Below are positions 8,922-18,500 of a DNA stretch of 64,000 nt, piece by piece. The notes under the pieces are model-generated. The model was not told the origin of the DNA, did no database searches, and saw only the letters and a list, made by a program, of their open reading frames with translations. The stretch lies in IMG/VR virus record IMGVR_UViG_3300006750_000004, positions 1 through 64,000 of that record; one strand, written 5' to 3'. Position numbers and translations under genes: made by a program. Within the stretch, counting starts at the first letter, position 1. Each line of letters begins with the position of its first letter. The stretch comes from a virus.

Positions 8922-10727
8922 ATGAAATTGGCAAAGATTATAACCCTAGATGACCCGTACTACCTCCAATTGCGACGGTTGTTGGATGGAGCACGGCCAA
9001 TGGTTGTAGAACACACAATTCTCAAACTCAAAAACGGCACTGGCCGAGCTTATCAAGAGCCACAGCCAATACCCTATATATTCATCGAATCCGTGCTTGA
9101 TAGCAATGTGATGAGTGAGGGCGGTCTTGGGGAATTGTTTAAAACAGGGGTTGCTAAACTCAAAGCCGCCCTAACACCAGGGCCTAGTGGGGACCTAGAA
9201 ACATTACTGACGTTTATGGCTCCCAGCAGTGGTGGTCTCCAACAAATCAACCAATTAATCCAACAGGCCAGTAAAGCCGAAGGATCTCTCCTAGACCCCG
9301 CCAATAGCGCTTGGTGGGAAGAACTCTATGGTGCATTTGGGGTAAACGATCAAGAGACTAAGACCGCCGTCCAACAACAAGTCCAGCAAGATCTCTTAAA
9401 TCCTCAACCTGAAGAGCAACCTGAAGAGCAAGCAGATCCCACGGGTCAAGAAGGAACTAACACTGGTGCCGGAGGTGGTAAACAAGCCGCAGTCCAACAT
9501 CGATTACAAATGCTCATAAAGAGGATGCAAGAATTAAAGGCCAAAGCTCAACCCGAACCAGCTCAACCCGAACCAGCTCAACCCGAACCAGCTCAACCCG
9601 AACCAGCTCAACCCGTCGCAAAAGAACTGACCAAGAAGGAAATTCATGACCATATTGCTCGTCTTCGAAAACTGAACCGAGAGGGAAACCTAAGTCAAGA
9701 AGGACAGGAAACCCTCACTCAACTCATCAATCAGCGCAACGCGCCAGCCGACGACGAAGAGCACTTGAACAAGAAGCAAATAATTATGCCTGGAGATACT
9801 CAGCACAGTATGCCGGAAAACCGGATTGTTGCTGAATTGGCTCTCTCACTTTTAACTGAACGATGTGTCAGAAATAATATTGGTATTATTGCGAACTTGA
9901 TGCTCCGGAAAATTGGCTCACCCCAATCTGTGAGGATGCCACTTATCAGTGAAGCCGGTCTAGTCAGTAAACTGAAAGACGCCATCGGCGGTATTCCCAA
10001 TAAATTATCAAGAATGGCAAATACTGCCACAGATATGGTGTCGAATCCGCAATATGCCCAACAGCAACTTGCTGCTTCTGGTGCTAGTAGTAATAATGAA
10101 CGTGCTGCTAAACAAGCAGTGCGGATTTTGACGGATAACTTGAGAGGCCAATTCGAATCTAAGTTGTCTGCAAATGGTCTGACTCCCGACCAAATTCAGA
10201 CTACTTTAGCATCATGGCAGAAATTGAGGCCACAGGCTGAACGTGGCGAAGAAAAAGCTTTGCAACAATACAACATTGCTGCCGAAACCTTGAAGAAAGC
10301 ATTCAAACTCTTCAATGTGGCTGATGGGTCAGAACCCGATGACTACAGCAGCGTCACTGGTGGTTTCGAATCATTGGAACCAGTCGGTGCGCCAGGGAGT
10401 GGTACCCAAATCAGTGGTGTCCAACCAGCTAAATATGGATTCGAGGAACAGGGGATTCCTGCAACATATCTCACTGGAGGTATGACCATGGAACAAACAG
10501 CTCAATTACAAGCCATATTAGCCCACGATCGGTTGGATGTAAATCAATCTTTAATCGTTTGGCGATTAATTACTGGTCGATCACCTGACATGGATAAATT
10601 CCGAGCTGCAATACAAAAAACTGGTAATTCTATACCAAAACCAAAACTCATCAAAGCAGCCAAAAATACTGCAGACAAGATTAGAGCAGCCAACTACGAT
10701 CGTGATAATCCTGTGACCGGATTTTGA
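8922..10727 (+). CDS. Large protein with PEPAQ repeats, possibly structural
   Basis: 601 residues. The N-terminal 'MKLAKIITLDD' is followed by a mixed region, a Gln/Glu-rich segment (about 150-200), four tandem PEPAQ pentapeptides (about 210-230), a charged helix and a long helical C-terminal half rich in Ala and Gln. No catalytic motif is seen. The proline repeat looks like a flexible spacer between two domains. Genes of this kind are common in virion or scaffold modules of large phages, but no family was recognised. It opens a plus-strand run that continues through the membrane proteins and NucS. Confidence 0.6.
   Translation: MKLAKIITLDDPYYLQLRRLLDGARPMVVEHTILKLKNGTGRAYQEPQPIPYIFIESVLDSNVMSEGGLGELFKTGVAKLKAALTPGPSGDLETLLTFMAPSSGGLQQINQLIQQASKAEGSLLDPANSAWWEELYGAFGVNDQETKTAVQQQVQQDLLNPQPEEQPEEQADPTGQEGTNTGAGGGKQAAVQHRLQMLIKRMQELKAKAQPEPAQPEPAQPEPAQPEPAQPVAKELTKKEIHDHIARLRKLNREGNLSQEGQETLTQLINQRNAPADDEEHLNKKQIIMPGDTQHSMPENRIVAELALSLLTERCVRNNIGIIANLMLRKIGSPQSVRMPLISEAGLVSKLKDAIGGIPNKLSRMANTATDMVSNPQYAQQQLAASGASSNNERAAKQAVRILTDNLRGQFESKLSANGLTPDQIQTTLASWQKLRPQAERGEEKALQQYNIAAETLKKAFKLFNVADGSEPDDYSSVTGGFESLEPVGAPGSGTQISGVQPAKYGFEEQGIPATYLTGGMTMEQTAQLQAILAHDRLDVNQSLIVWRLITGRSPDMDKFRAAIQKTGNSIPKPKLIKAAKNTADKIRAANYDRDNPVTGF
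9546..9615 (+). repeat. 15-bp tandem repeat encoding PEPAQ
   Basis: The unit GCTCAACCCGAACCA occurs four times in a row followed by ten bases of a fifth copy. It is in frame and encodes the PEPAQ spacer. Exact identity between copies suggests recent expansion or ongoing slippage. Confidence 0.95.
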
Positions 10728-10813
10728 TGCTTGGTGATCATGTGTCATGAGTGGATCGAGAAGCAACGCCGATTCGCACTAGGGTGTATACGGACCGGTA
10801 TAGAGAGGAACCA

Positions 10814-11068
10814 ATGGCTGATTCAAACAAAGACGACACAAACAACCCAGGCTTCAAGACTACTGAGCTATGGCTCACTACTATAACTGGTCTCGTCAGT
10901 ACTATTCTTGGTACGACGGCACCCAGCGAGACGACTACTGTTCTGATTGTCTGTCTTACAATCGCGGCCGTGACATATCTTCTATGCCGTACCGTGTTTA
11001 AGGTAGCCAAACTTAAGTATCGTCCATCTGACGCTGTCTCATTCGCCACACAAAAGGCAGAAGAATAA
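10814..11068 (+). CDS. Small membrane protein, holin-like candidate
   Basis: 84 residues from the ATG at 10814, which follows a GAGAGG ribosome site. After an acidic 'KDDTNNPG' start come two hydrophobic segments (about residues 18-37 and 45-65, 'TTVLIVCLTIAAVTYLLC'), then a basic tail. This size and layout fit phage holins or holin-like proteins of the 'KTTE-x-W' type. No endolysin lies beside it, so the lysis role is uncertain. Confidence 0.5.
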   Translation: MADSNKDDTNNPGFKTTELWLTTITGLVSTILGTTAPSETTTVLIVCLTIAAVTYLLCRTVFKVAKLKYRPSDAVSFATQKAEE

Positions 11069-11087
11069 CTCGATTAGGTGGGCAGCT

Positions 11088-11546
11088 ATGGATAGTCGCC
11101 ATACACAGGTGGGCCGTATGGCAATCAAAGACCCTAGCCATCCTCTCTGGTCCATCACACGACTAGTCATCTATATGGGAGCGTTGACCTTCCTCCTTTG
11201 GCTCAACGCATCCAACTTCGACGTCACAGAACTGCGGACAATCGTCCTAATGTTCCTAGCTGGCGGAATTGCTGCGGGCATCGGACAAATTATCAATGTT
11301 GTCCGGAAGAAAGAGAAAGCCCCAACAGACCCAATCCACCCATTGTGGGGCATGATCCGCCTCGCCATCTTGGGCACCCTCTGTTTCATTCTCTGGTTGA
11401 ACGCCTCTCACTTCGACAAGACTGAAGATAAGACTATTATGTGGATGTTCGTAGTCGGTGCAGGATCTGAGGGTCTTGGACAGCTTCTCAGTAAGCTCCA
11501 AGTGACCGTTCTACCTAGCGGTCCGGAAGTGACAGATGACCCGTAG
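11088..11546 (+). CDS. Four-helix membrane protein made of two repeats
   Basis: 152 residues. Two homologous halves each contain 'HPLW', a membrane segment ending 'LWLNAS(N/H)FD', and a second hydrophobic helix ending in a Gly-Leu/Ile-Gly-Gln type turn. The protein thus looks like an internally duplicated two-helix unit. Two ATGs (11088 and 11118) each have an AGGTGG site at good distance, so two start forms are possible. Function unknown; it lies between the holin-like gene and NucS. Confidence 0.6.
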   Translation: MDSRHTQVGRMAIKDPSHPLWSITRLVIYMGALTFLLWLNASNFDVTELRTIVLMFLAGGIAAGIGQIINVVRKKEKAPTDPIHPLWGMIRLAILGTLCFILWLNASHFDKTEDKTIMWMFVVGAGSEGLGQLLSKLQVTVLPSGPEVTDDP

Positions 11547-11554
11547 ATACGGGC

Positions 11555-12187
11555 ATGCTTTCCTCGTTTTCTCTTTACTTCCGTGGGTCCGTCAGATATG
11601 AAGGTCGGGCCTTGGGCCTCCTTGGGCCTGGAGACTTTCTTCTGCTAAGGAAGAACGACGGAAGCGTATCCATCCATGGCGGTACCGGAATAGGTGCCAG
11701 GAATTACATGGGTGCCGGTACCAAGATGCAGGGTGCTATCACCCCTGGTGAAGGCATACTCTCGTTCTTACGTAAGGGTGAGACCATCGAAGTGAAGATG
11801 GATGAAATCCACTTCATGGAGCAAATGTTGGACTGGTCAGAGGATGAAGTAAAACTCAGGAAGACAGAGAAGGAATTAGTCCAGAAAATCTTCTGGAACT
11901 GGCCGGACTACGTGGATGTCCAGTGTGAGATAATAGAAATGGAGTACCACACCGATGTGGGTCCATTCGATCTGATTGGGTTCGCCACCCACGATATCCA
12001 CATCATAGAAGTAAAGAGACGTAAAGCCTCTATCCCTGATGTCACTCAGCTTAAGAGGTACGTGGACTACATGCGGAAGCGGTCCACAGTCTATGGGTAC
12101 CTCGCTTCTCCAGAGATAGGCACTAAAGCTCTGGAGTATCTCGAAGAGCACGGGTTCCACTGGCTGTATGTGGACTTTGATATCTAG
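11555..12187 (+). CDS. nucS: NucS/EndoMS-like mismatch endonuclease
   Basis: 210 residues with the two-domain plan of archaeal/actinobacterial NucS. The N-terminal beta-domain (about 1-85) contains 'GRALGLLGPGDFLLLRKNDGSVSIH'-type strands. The C-terminal PD-(D/E)xK nuclease domain has Asp139 in 'GPFDLIGF', then Glu152 and Lys154 in 'IIEVKRR', followed by 'VTQLKRYVDYMRK'. NucS cuts both strands at mismatches (EndoMS) or acts on flapped DNA. Slightly shorter than cellular NucS (about 220-250), lacking the C-terminal PCNA/clamp motif as far as I can see. A replication or repair role for the phage is inferred. Confidence 0.85.
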   Translation: MLSSFSLYFRGSVRYEGRALGLLGPGDFLLLRKNDGSVSIHGGTGIGARNYMGAGTKMQGAITPGEGILSFLRKGETIEVKMDEIHFMEQMLDWSEDEVKLRKTEKELVQKIFWNWPDYVDVQCEIIEMEYHTDVGPFDLIGFATHDIHIIEVKRRKASIPDVTQLKRYVDYMRKRSTVYGYLASPEIGTKALEYLEEHGFHWLYVDFDI

Positions 12188-12227
12188 TCAAATTGGGAAA
12201 GACTGCATGTCTATCCCTGTTTCGTTC

Positions 12228-12497
12228 CTAGGCACCCGCCACATCGTCAACCGGATCGGTAGTATACCATTCATTTGGACTGATTCCGGGTAATCTAATG
12301 AATGATTGCTGCCCAGCTTTGGACCCTCGAGAGCGGCCTGACCCGAGGGATAGGTGCTTTTGCTCTGATCCGGCGATCAACCCCAGTGCTTCGGTGGGTG
12401 TAACTCGTGTCTTATCTGTCTCTTTGTTCGGTGGGACTTGTACGAAGTCGTTGATTACTTGAAAATCGCGGTGGATTTTAATATCTTGGAATGACAT
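12228..12497 (-). CDS. Small hypothetical protein downstream of the giant gene
   Basis: 89 residues, mostly polar, with a Gly/Ser/Arg-rich middle ('SLGSGRSRGSKAGQQS') and no recognised family. It starts 10 bases after the stop of the 2330-residue protein and is probably in its operon. Perhaps a virion accessory protein, judged only by position. Confidence 0.5.
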   Translation of the reverse strand: MSFQDIKIHRDFQVINDFVQVPPNKETDKTRVTPTEALGLIAGSEQKHLSLGSGRSRGSKAGQQSFIRLPGISPNEWYTTDPVDDVAGA

Positions 12498-12507
12498 AAT
12501 GACCTCT

Positions 12508-15500
12508 CTACGTGAAGCTGGCTTCTGGCCAGGTGAATCGTGCTGGGAGAATTTCTCTGTGCTGGCTGATATGGTTCAGGACTCTGGATCGTCCCTTAAG
12601 AGAATCTAAATTGTTCTCGATAAGGACGAAACTTAATTTGGTCTCAATTGTTCTTGACCAAGTTGTCTCTTCCAGGGTGCCAGTGTTGAAATTCCTTTCG
12701 TACGGTGTATATTCGCCGACATTAATTCCCTTGACTAAAGCAAGATCTCGCAGAGTTAGTCGTTTACCATTGACCATTCTGTTTGGATCGAATAGATCTC
12801 GTTCGATCTGTAGTCGACGTGATACATTAGCCTCGCTGGTGATCGTCTCATTGTCACAACAATCTACTTCAAGGACTGGTTCATCACTATCACCCGGACG
12901 ACATAGTAATGGCCCAGATTGGCAAGAGAGATCGCTGAGATCATCACACCCAGGTACTGGGTATGGGTACGGCCCAGGATCAATTGGTGGTAAGATCAAT
13001 GGATTGCAGAGTAATGTTTCCTGGAAATCCGCCACCAACAATGGGATGTCTCCAAAGATCCTCTGGAACACAATGATATAGGACGTATTGATTGGGTCTG
13101 GAGGAAGCCCTAATGGGTACTCGTCGACTACCGAAATCTGACCCGGTGTGTTGAAGAATACTAATTGTAAGAGTTGGGCTTCGAGACCTTCCGCTGTGGT
13201 GTTCCACGGGATAGCAGTAGTAGTATCAGTCACACCATCAAGAGTCAGTGATAATTTGAATGATCCACCAGTAGCTCTGATGATTTGCAATCTTTGGCGT
13301 TCGTTGGAACCAGATCCATTGGTTACCTCAAGGATTTCGATTGGGGCTCCGGTTAGTTGTGACCCACTTGGGTCTGTCTGCATTTGTGGGATATCAGTTC
13401 TGGTGAAGGAACCAGTCCAGAACACATTCCATTGATATTCATCTACGGGGGAGCCAGACACTTTCGTGACCGCTATATCCGTTGTAGCCAGCCATGATGC
13501 GGCAGCTACAATTGCTGCTTCTACTTGTGTGGCGGACGCGTTGAATGGGATGGCTCCTGTATCAGCAAAAGCATTCCCGCCCTCGAGATTACTTGGGTCT
13601 GCAACTATTGTTTGCCAGTTCTTACTACCATCAGTTCCAGCAAATGTGATTGTGTATGTGACATTGGAGGGCAGTGTGCCAGATGAAGTGACAGTGACTT
13701 CTGATAAGTTCACCAGTGCGTTCAACGCATTTTGCACGCTGGTGGCTGAGGCGTTGAATGGAATATCGGCGGTTCTTTCACCTTCGACGATGAGTGCAAA
13801 TGTTCCAGCAACAGGGGAGCCAGTGAGTGTTACTGTCTGAACTTCATTAACGGCCCCTGTCAATTGCTGAGCAGCAACGGAGATATCTCCAACTGTAACT
13901 GCTGATGCTAGCTCTAAGTAAGTTTTGATAGCAGCCGAACTGTCGGTGCCCGTGACCAAATTGCTAGGTGCGACTGTATCCAGAATATCGACAAATACAG
14001 CATCACTTGGAGTAGTTAGTCCAAATGGGGTACCGAAACCAGTAACGGGGCCATTCCATTGGAAGCAATGGCGTTGGATTTCTGGATCCGTACCGCCTTG
14101 TCTAATATTTTGTAGTGTGTGGGTGAAGGTATCTGGCACACCGGGGAAGAAGGTGTTGTTGTCGATATTGGTGCTGCCAAGAGTACCACTAAATGTGATG
14201 TCATAACAATCTGTGTCGCTAATTCCACCTTCTGTGGTTGTATCAACTTCGATTCCGGGTGCTGTCCCGCCAACGTCGAATACCCGTAGGACAAACGTGC
14301 CCCCAGATGCTTGGACCGTGATGAGTTGATTCTCATCAATGCCACCAGCTGGTGGGGCTCCGCCCATCCAATCTTGCGTGACGGTGTATAATGATGACGG
14401 GCTTACCGTTGCCAGTTCGACATTTTGACCGCCGAATGATCCGATGAATTTAATTCTTAGTGGCCCAGTATATGCGTCATCTCTGCCAGTGGTGTCACCT
14501 GTGACTGAGATATTACCAGCACCAATGCTAGTAAGACCTTCAAGAGCTGATTGAGCTTCATTTAAGGTCCTATTGAATGCGAGAGGTGTGGTGGTCTGCC
14601 CACCGAATGAGATTAACAAATCAGCAAGGACTGTGTCATTGTTTCTAGAAATTGTTTGTTGTTCGTTGATTGTACCATTAGTGACAGTGGTAACAAACGC
14701 AGTTGCAGACCCAGTGAAGTTGTCTCCATTGCCGACTAAGATATTGTGGTCTCTAGCACCAAGGGTACCAACGAACGTGATTAAGAATGGGTTGGCAGTC
14801 GTGCCTGACCCAGTCACCCCCACGTTAGCTTTATCACCAATATTGGCCAAGCTTGCTAATCGATTTCGGACTTGCTCGGCACTAGCATTCCATGGAATAT
14901 TGGTGGTTGTCTCGACTGTACCAAAATCGAAGGTTAATGTCCATGTGCCGCCGGATGGGGATGGCAGAACGACCGATTGGACTTCGTTGACTGCTGATCC
15001 TGGTGACAGGTCGGTGATTAAAATTTCTGCTAAGCATGAATCAGTAAAGACACCTCTATTATTCTCAAATGCGAATTCTGGGAAAGTGAGGATACCTTCT
15101 CCAACCGCAGTGAAGAACAGGGCTGTGGTACACTGATCAAGACCACGCCCATCAACATCATCTAGAACAAATTCGAAACTCTCCCATCGTGCCGATGATC
15201 CTTTGAGGCCGTTATCTAGTGCTGAAACAGTGTCCCATGGTAGTCCAAGAGTAAAGTCATCACTCTGTTGCCAAACATCATTTTTATCGATTCGTTGTGT
15301 AAATTCACGTTGTAGACTCTTACTGTTCTTATAGCGGATTGAGATTGTGAGTTCTGAAGCAGGGTCAGGTTCACACGTAAATGGTCCTGGATTTTCTGGC
15401 GATGAATCAGCACCACTAGGGAGGACATGATTAGCTAGAAGAAAAACTTCAACATTTTCAATCAATCCAGCAGGTGGATCTTGGAACGCAATTGATAAGA

Positions 15501-18500
15501 CGTCTTGGACTCCTGATGACGTCGAAGCAGATGGGATATCCCAAATCCAGTTAGTTCTAGTTGCTACGCTTGCGAAATCACCTTTAGCAATTGAGTCGGC
15601 AAGAGATGGTGTTAGTCCAAATCCAAGGACACCTGATTGTGGTGTGCCACCTTGTCCTTGTTGTTTCCACATATCACATGAGGAAACTCCTAATACACCC
15701 TCGTCTGTAGCAATGTGTGTAGAAGTGGAAACGCTGAATGGGTCATCTGGGTCTCGGATAGTGTACCGAACGATAGCATTAAACAGGTTGGTTGGTTTAC
15801 GTGGAATCCCATCCCATTCGACCAGGACTTCTAGATCAGTAATGCTACCATCACATGGTGGTGCGTCTTGAGCACACACCAAAATATCATCTAAGTTGGC
15901 GTCGAAGATCGCCAAGTTCTTGATCAAAATCGTGACTTTATCATCTTGTACGATCGATGAAAACGTCTTGATTCCAGGTGTGCCATCAGTAGTGAATTGG
16001 TCAATAATATCGCCAGAATGAAACTCGATTTTGAATGTTCCGATACCGTCTGGGCTATTGAGAACATTGAAGCTGAGTTGGGCTGTAATACCTGGTTCTA
16101 GTGCTGTAAAAGTCTGGCTAAGAGTATCGTCTCCATTGGTTGCTTCTAATGTTACCAACTGGTCGACTGCGTCATGTGTCCCACCAGCCCAGGCACCTCT
16201 ATTTTCTGAAAAATCGTCAAATGACAATTTTTCGAATCCTGGGTCACAATCCCCAGATGTGTCACATAATAGGATATTACGAATTTTGGCAACGCCGCTG
16301 GTTATACCGCTTTTAAAGGAGACTGTCACTTCACCATCGGCCGGTGCGACGAAGTCTAACTGTAGTCTTTCTGGTGGGCTAGTATCGGCTGCGGTGACTG
16401 ATGATGTGGCGATCACCGCTCCGGTGCTGCTATAGATCGTATAGATCAATTCAATTGTGGTAATCACAGCTGGTTCAAGCGATGTTAACTCGAAGTTTAG
16501 GCTATAATTATTACCAGGCTTTAAATCTATGAGTGTGGTTCTTACTTCTGGTTCACCAGTAAGACTGACGATGATAGCATTTAGAAGGCTGTCCCATACA
16601 TCCTCATCATCGGTGGGTGTGATTGGTATATCGGCTGCATCATCCCAAAATTGAACTCCGGTTTCGAAATTCGGGTTCGAAATTAAGTTGCGTGTACCAG
16701 GACCGCAATCATCTTCTTTCAGAATGCACAATAGAACGTTGTCGACATAGAATGGTGAATCCTCGCCAGTTTCAGCATCGAAGAATACCTCTATTTCGCC
16801 ATCGAGCCCAATGGTGGTGAACAGGTCAAATCGTTGTGAATTGTCTTGGCCTGGCGGTTGTAGTTCAGCTTCTGTGACTGTGCCTGACGCTAGTGTGGAC
16901 CCAGATCCGTTGCGGAGTTTGTAGTTGAGGATGCTTTCGACTGGCGGGATGTCGTCGCCAATACATAACGAAGTTGCGAAAATTCCGGCTGTTGCCATTT
17001 CTTCTGGGTCAGCAATTAATCGGACGCATGCCGAAATTTGCTCGCTGATCGGCACGGTAGCAATTACTGAGAAAGTACCGCTTCCATTTATCGTTTCTGC
17101 CAGGATTAATGGGCCATCTAATAGTTGGATAGCTACTTGTCCTAGGGAAACGGTGTCTACATTAACTAATAGTTGGACGTCATCACCTGGGGTCAGATCT
17201 GTGAATGTCTTGTATGCCGACATTGAATTGGCGGACATCCTGGCAATACCGGTGAAGTTGGCGGTGAAATCGGGGAACAATTGATTTCTATTGTCACCAT
17301 CTAGTTCGTAGGTAAAGACAGTATTTTTCCCACTGTCTGCTAAGCAAATACGGCCAGCTGCTGTGTCTACTATCAGATCGTCACCGGTAGCAGTGGTTCC
17401 AATAACTGAGTAATTACTACCGTCCAAATCCATTTGGATTAATTCACCAGTTGTTGAGGCGTAAAGTTTTCCACTGTTGTAGTCGATGCCTATTCCACGA
17501 ACATTGGCTATTGTTGGTTGTGTGGATTCGTCTACAATGATTACGATGTTGGAGCCATCTAGATTGGATCGATATACTGTGCCATCAGTAGATGAGTTGG
17601 ATCCAGTCCAATAAACATGATCATTCTCTATATCTAACGTAATTCGCACAACCCTCTTTGGGCTGTTTGCTATGACTGTACTACCAGATCCATCGAAGTT
17701 GATTCTGAGAATTTGTGGTGTGATGGAGGTACCGTAGTAAATGTGTTGGTTCACTACGTCTAATCGGATGCCTAGTGATTCGTCAATATCTGCAATCTTG
17801 GCTTTGTTAGATCCATCAATGTTGACTCTGTAAATTGCGTCTTCAGTTCCCGCGAATTGGCTGATCTCCATCCAATAGATGTGTTTGTTAATAACATCAA
17901 CGTCGATGTCTCTGGCATTACCGGATCCTGTCACTACATCAGCTAAATTGGATCCATCAAGATCCGATGTCTTGATCTTATCACCTGCAGTCATAAACAA
18001 TTTGTCGGTGAAACTACCAGATCCCCCAGTTTCATTAGAGCTAATTAATTTCAAAGTACTTGTGGATATCTCAACCCCACTACCGGCCCATCCTTGTAGA
18101 GAAGTATTTCCTTCGCTCCAATCATCTGCGTCCACTAGAGACCATCCAGATGGGCAGGAAGGGGCTGCTTGTGGGGCGATAGCGGCTGCAGCGGCGGCGG
18201 CTGCTGGGGTTGTGTCTACATGGACACTAAATCCTAAAATGGCTAAGTCACCGGGTGTGAGACCAGAAATTGTCTGGCCTGCTGCACCATTTGTCTGCAA
18301 AGCCTGAAACCCGCTATTCCATGATGTGCTGCGGCCACTAACAGTGCTAAGATCCGTCCAATTGGCGATGCTCGTTTCGAATTTGCCGTTGAGAATTTTG
18401 TCTTCGCCGCCAGGACATTCTGGCGTTTGTGATGATTCACACACGCTTAGGATGAAACTAGTCATCAGTGCGAGGATATTATTCCCGGCTTGTGCGTGTA

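Noticed and set aside
9546-9615. CRISPR-like repeats
   Set aside because: The repeats are direct, in frame, without spacers, and encode PEPAQ.
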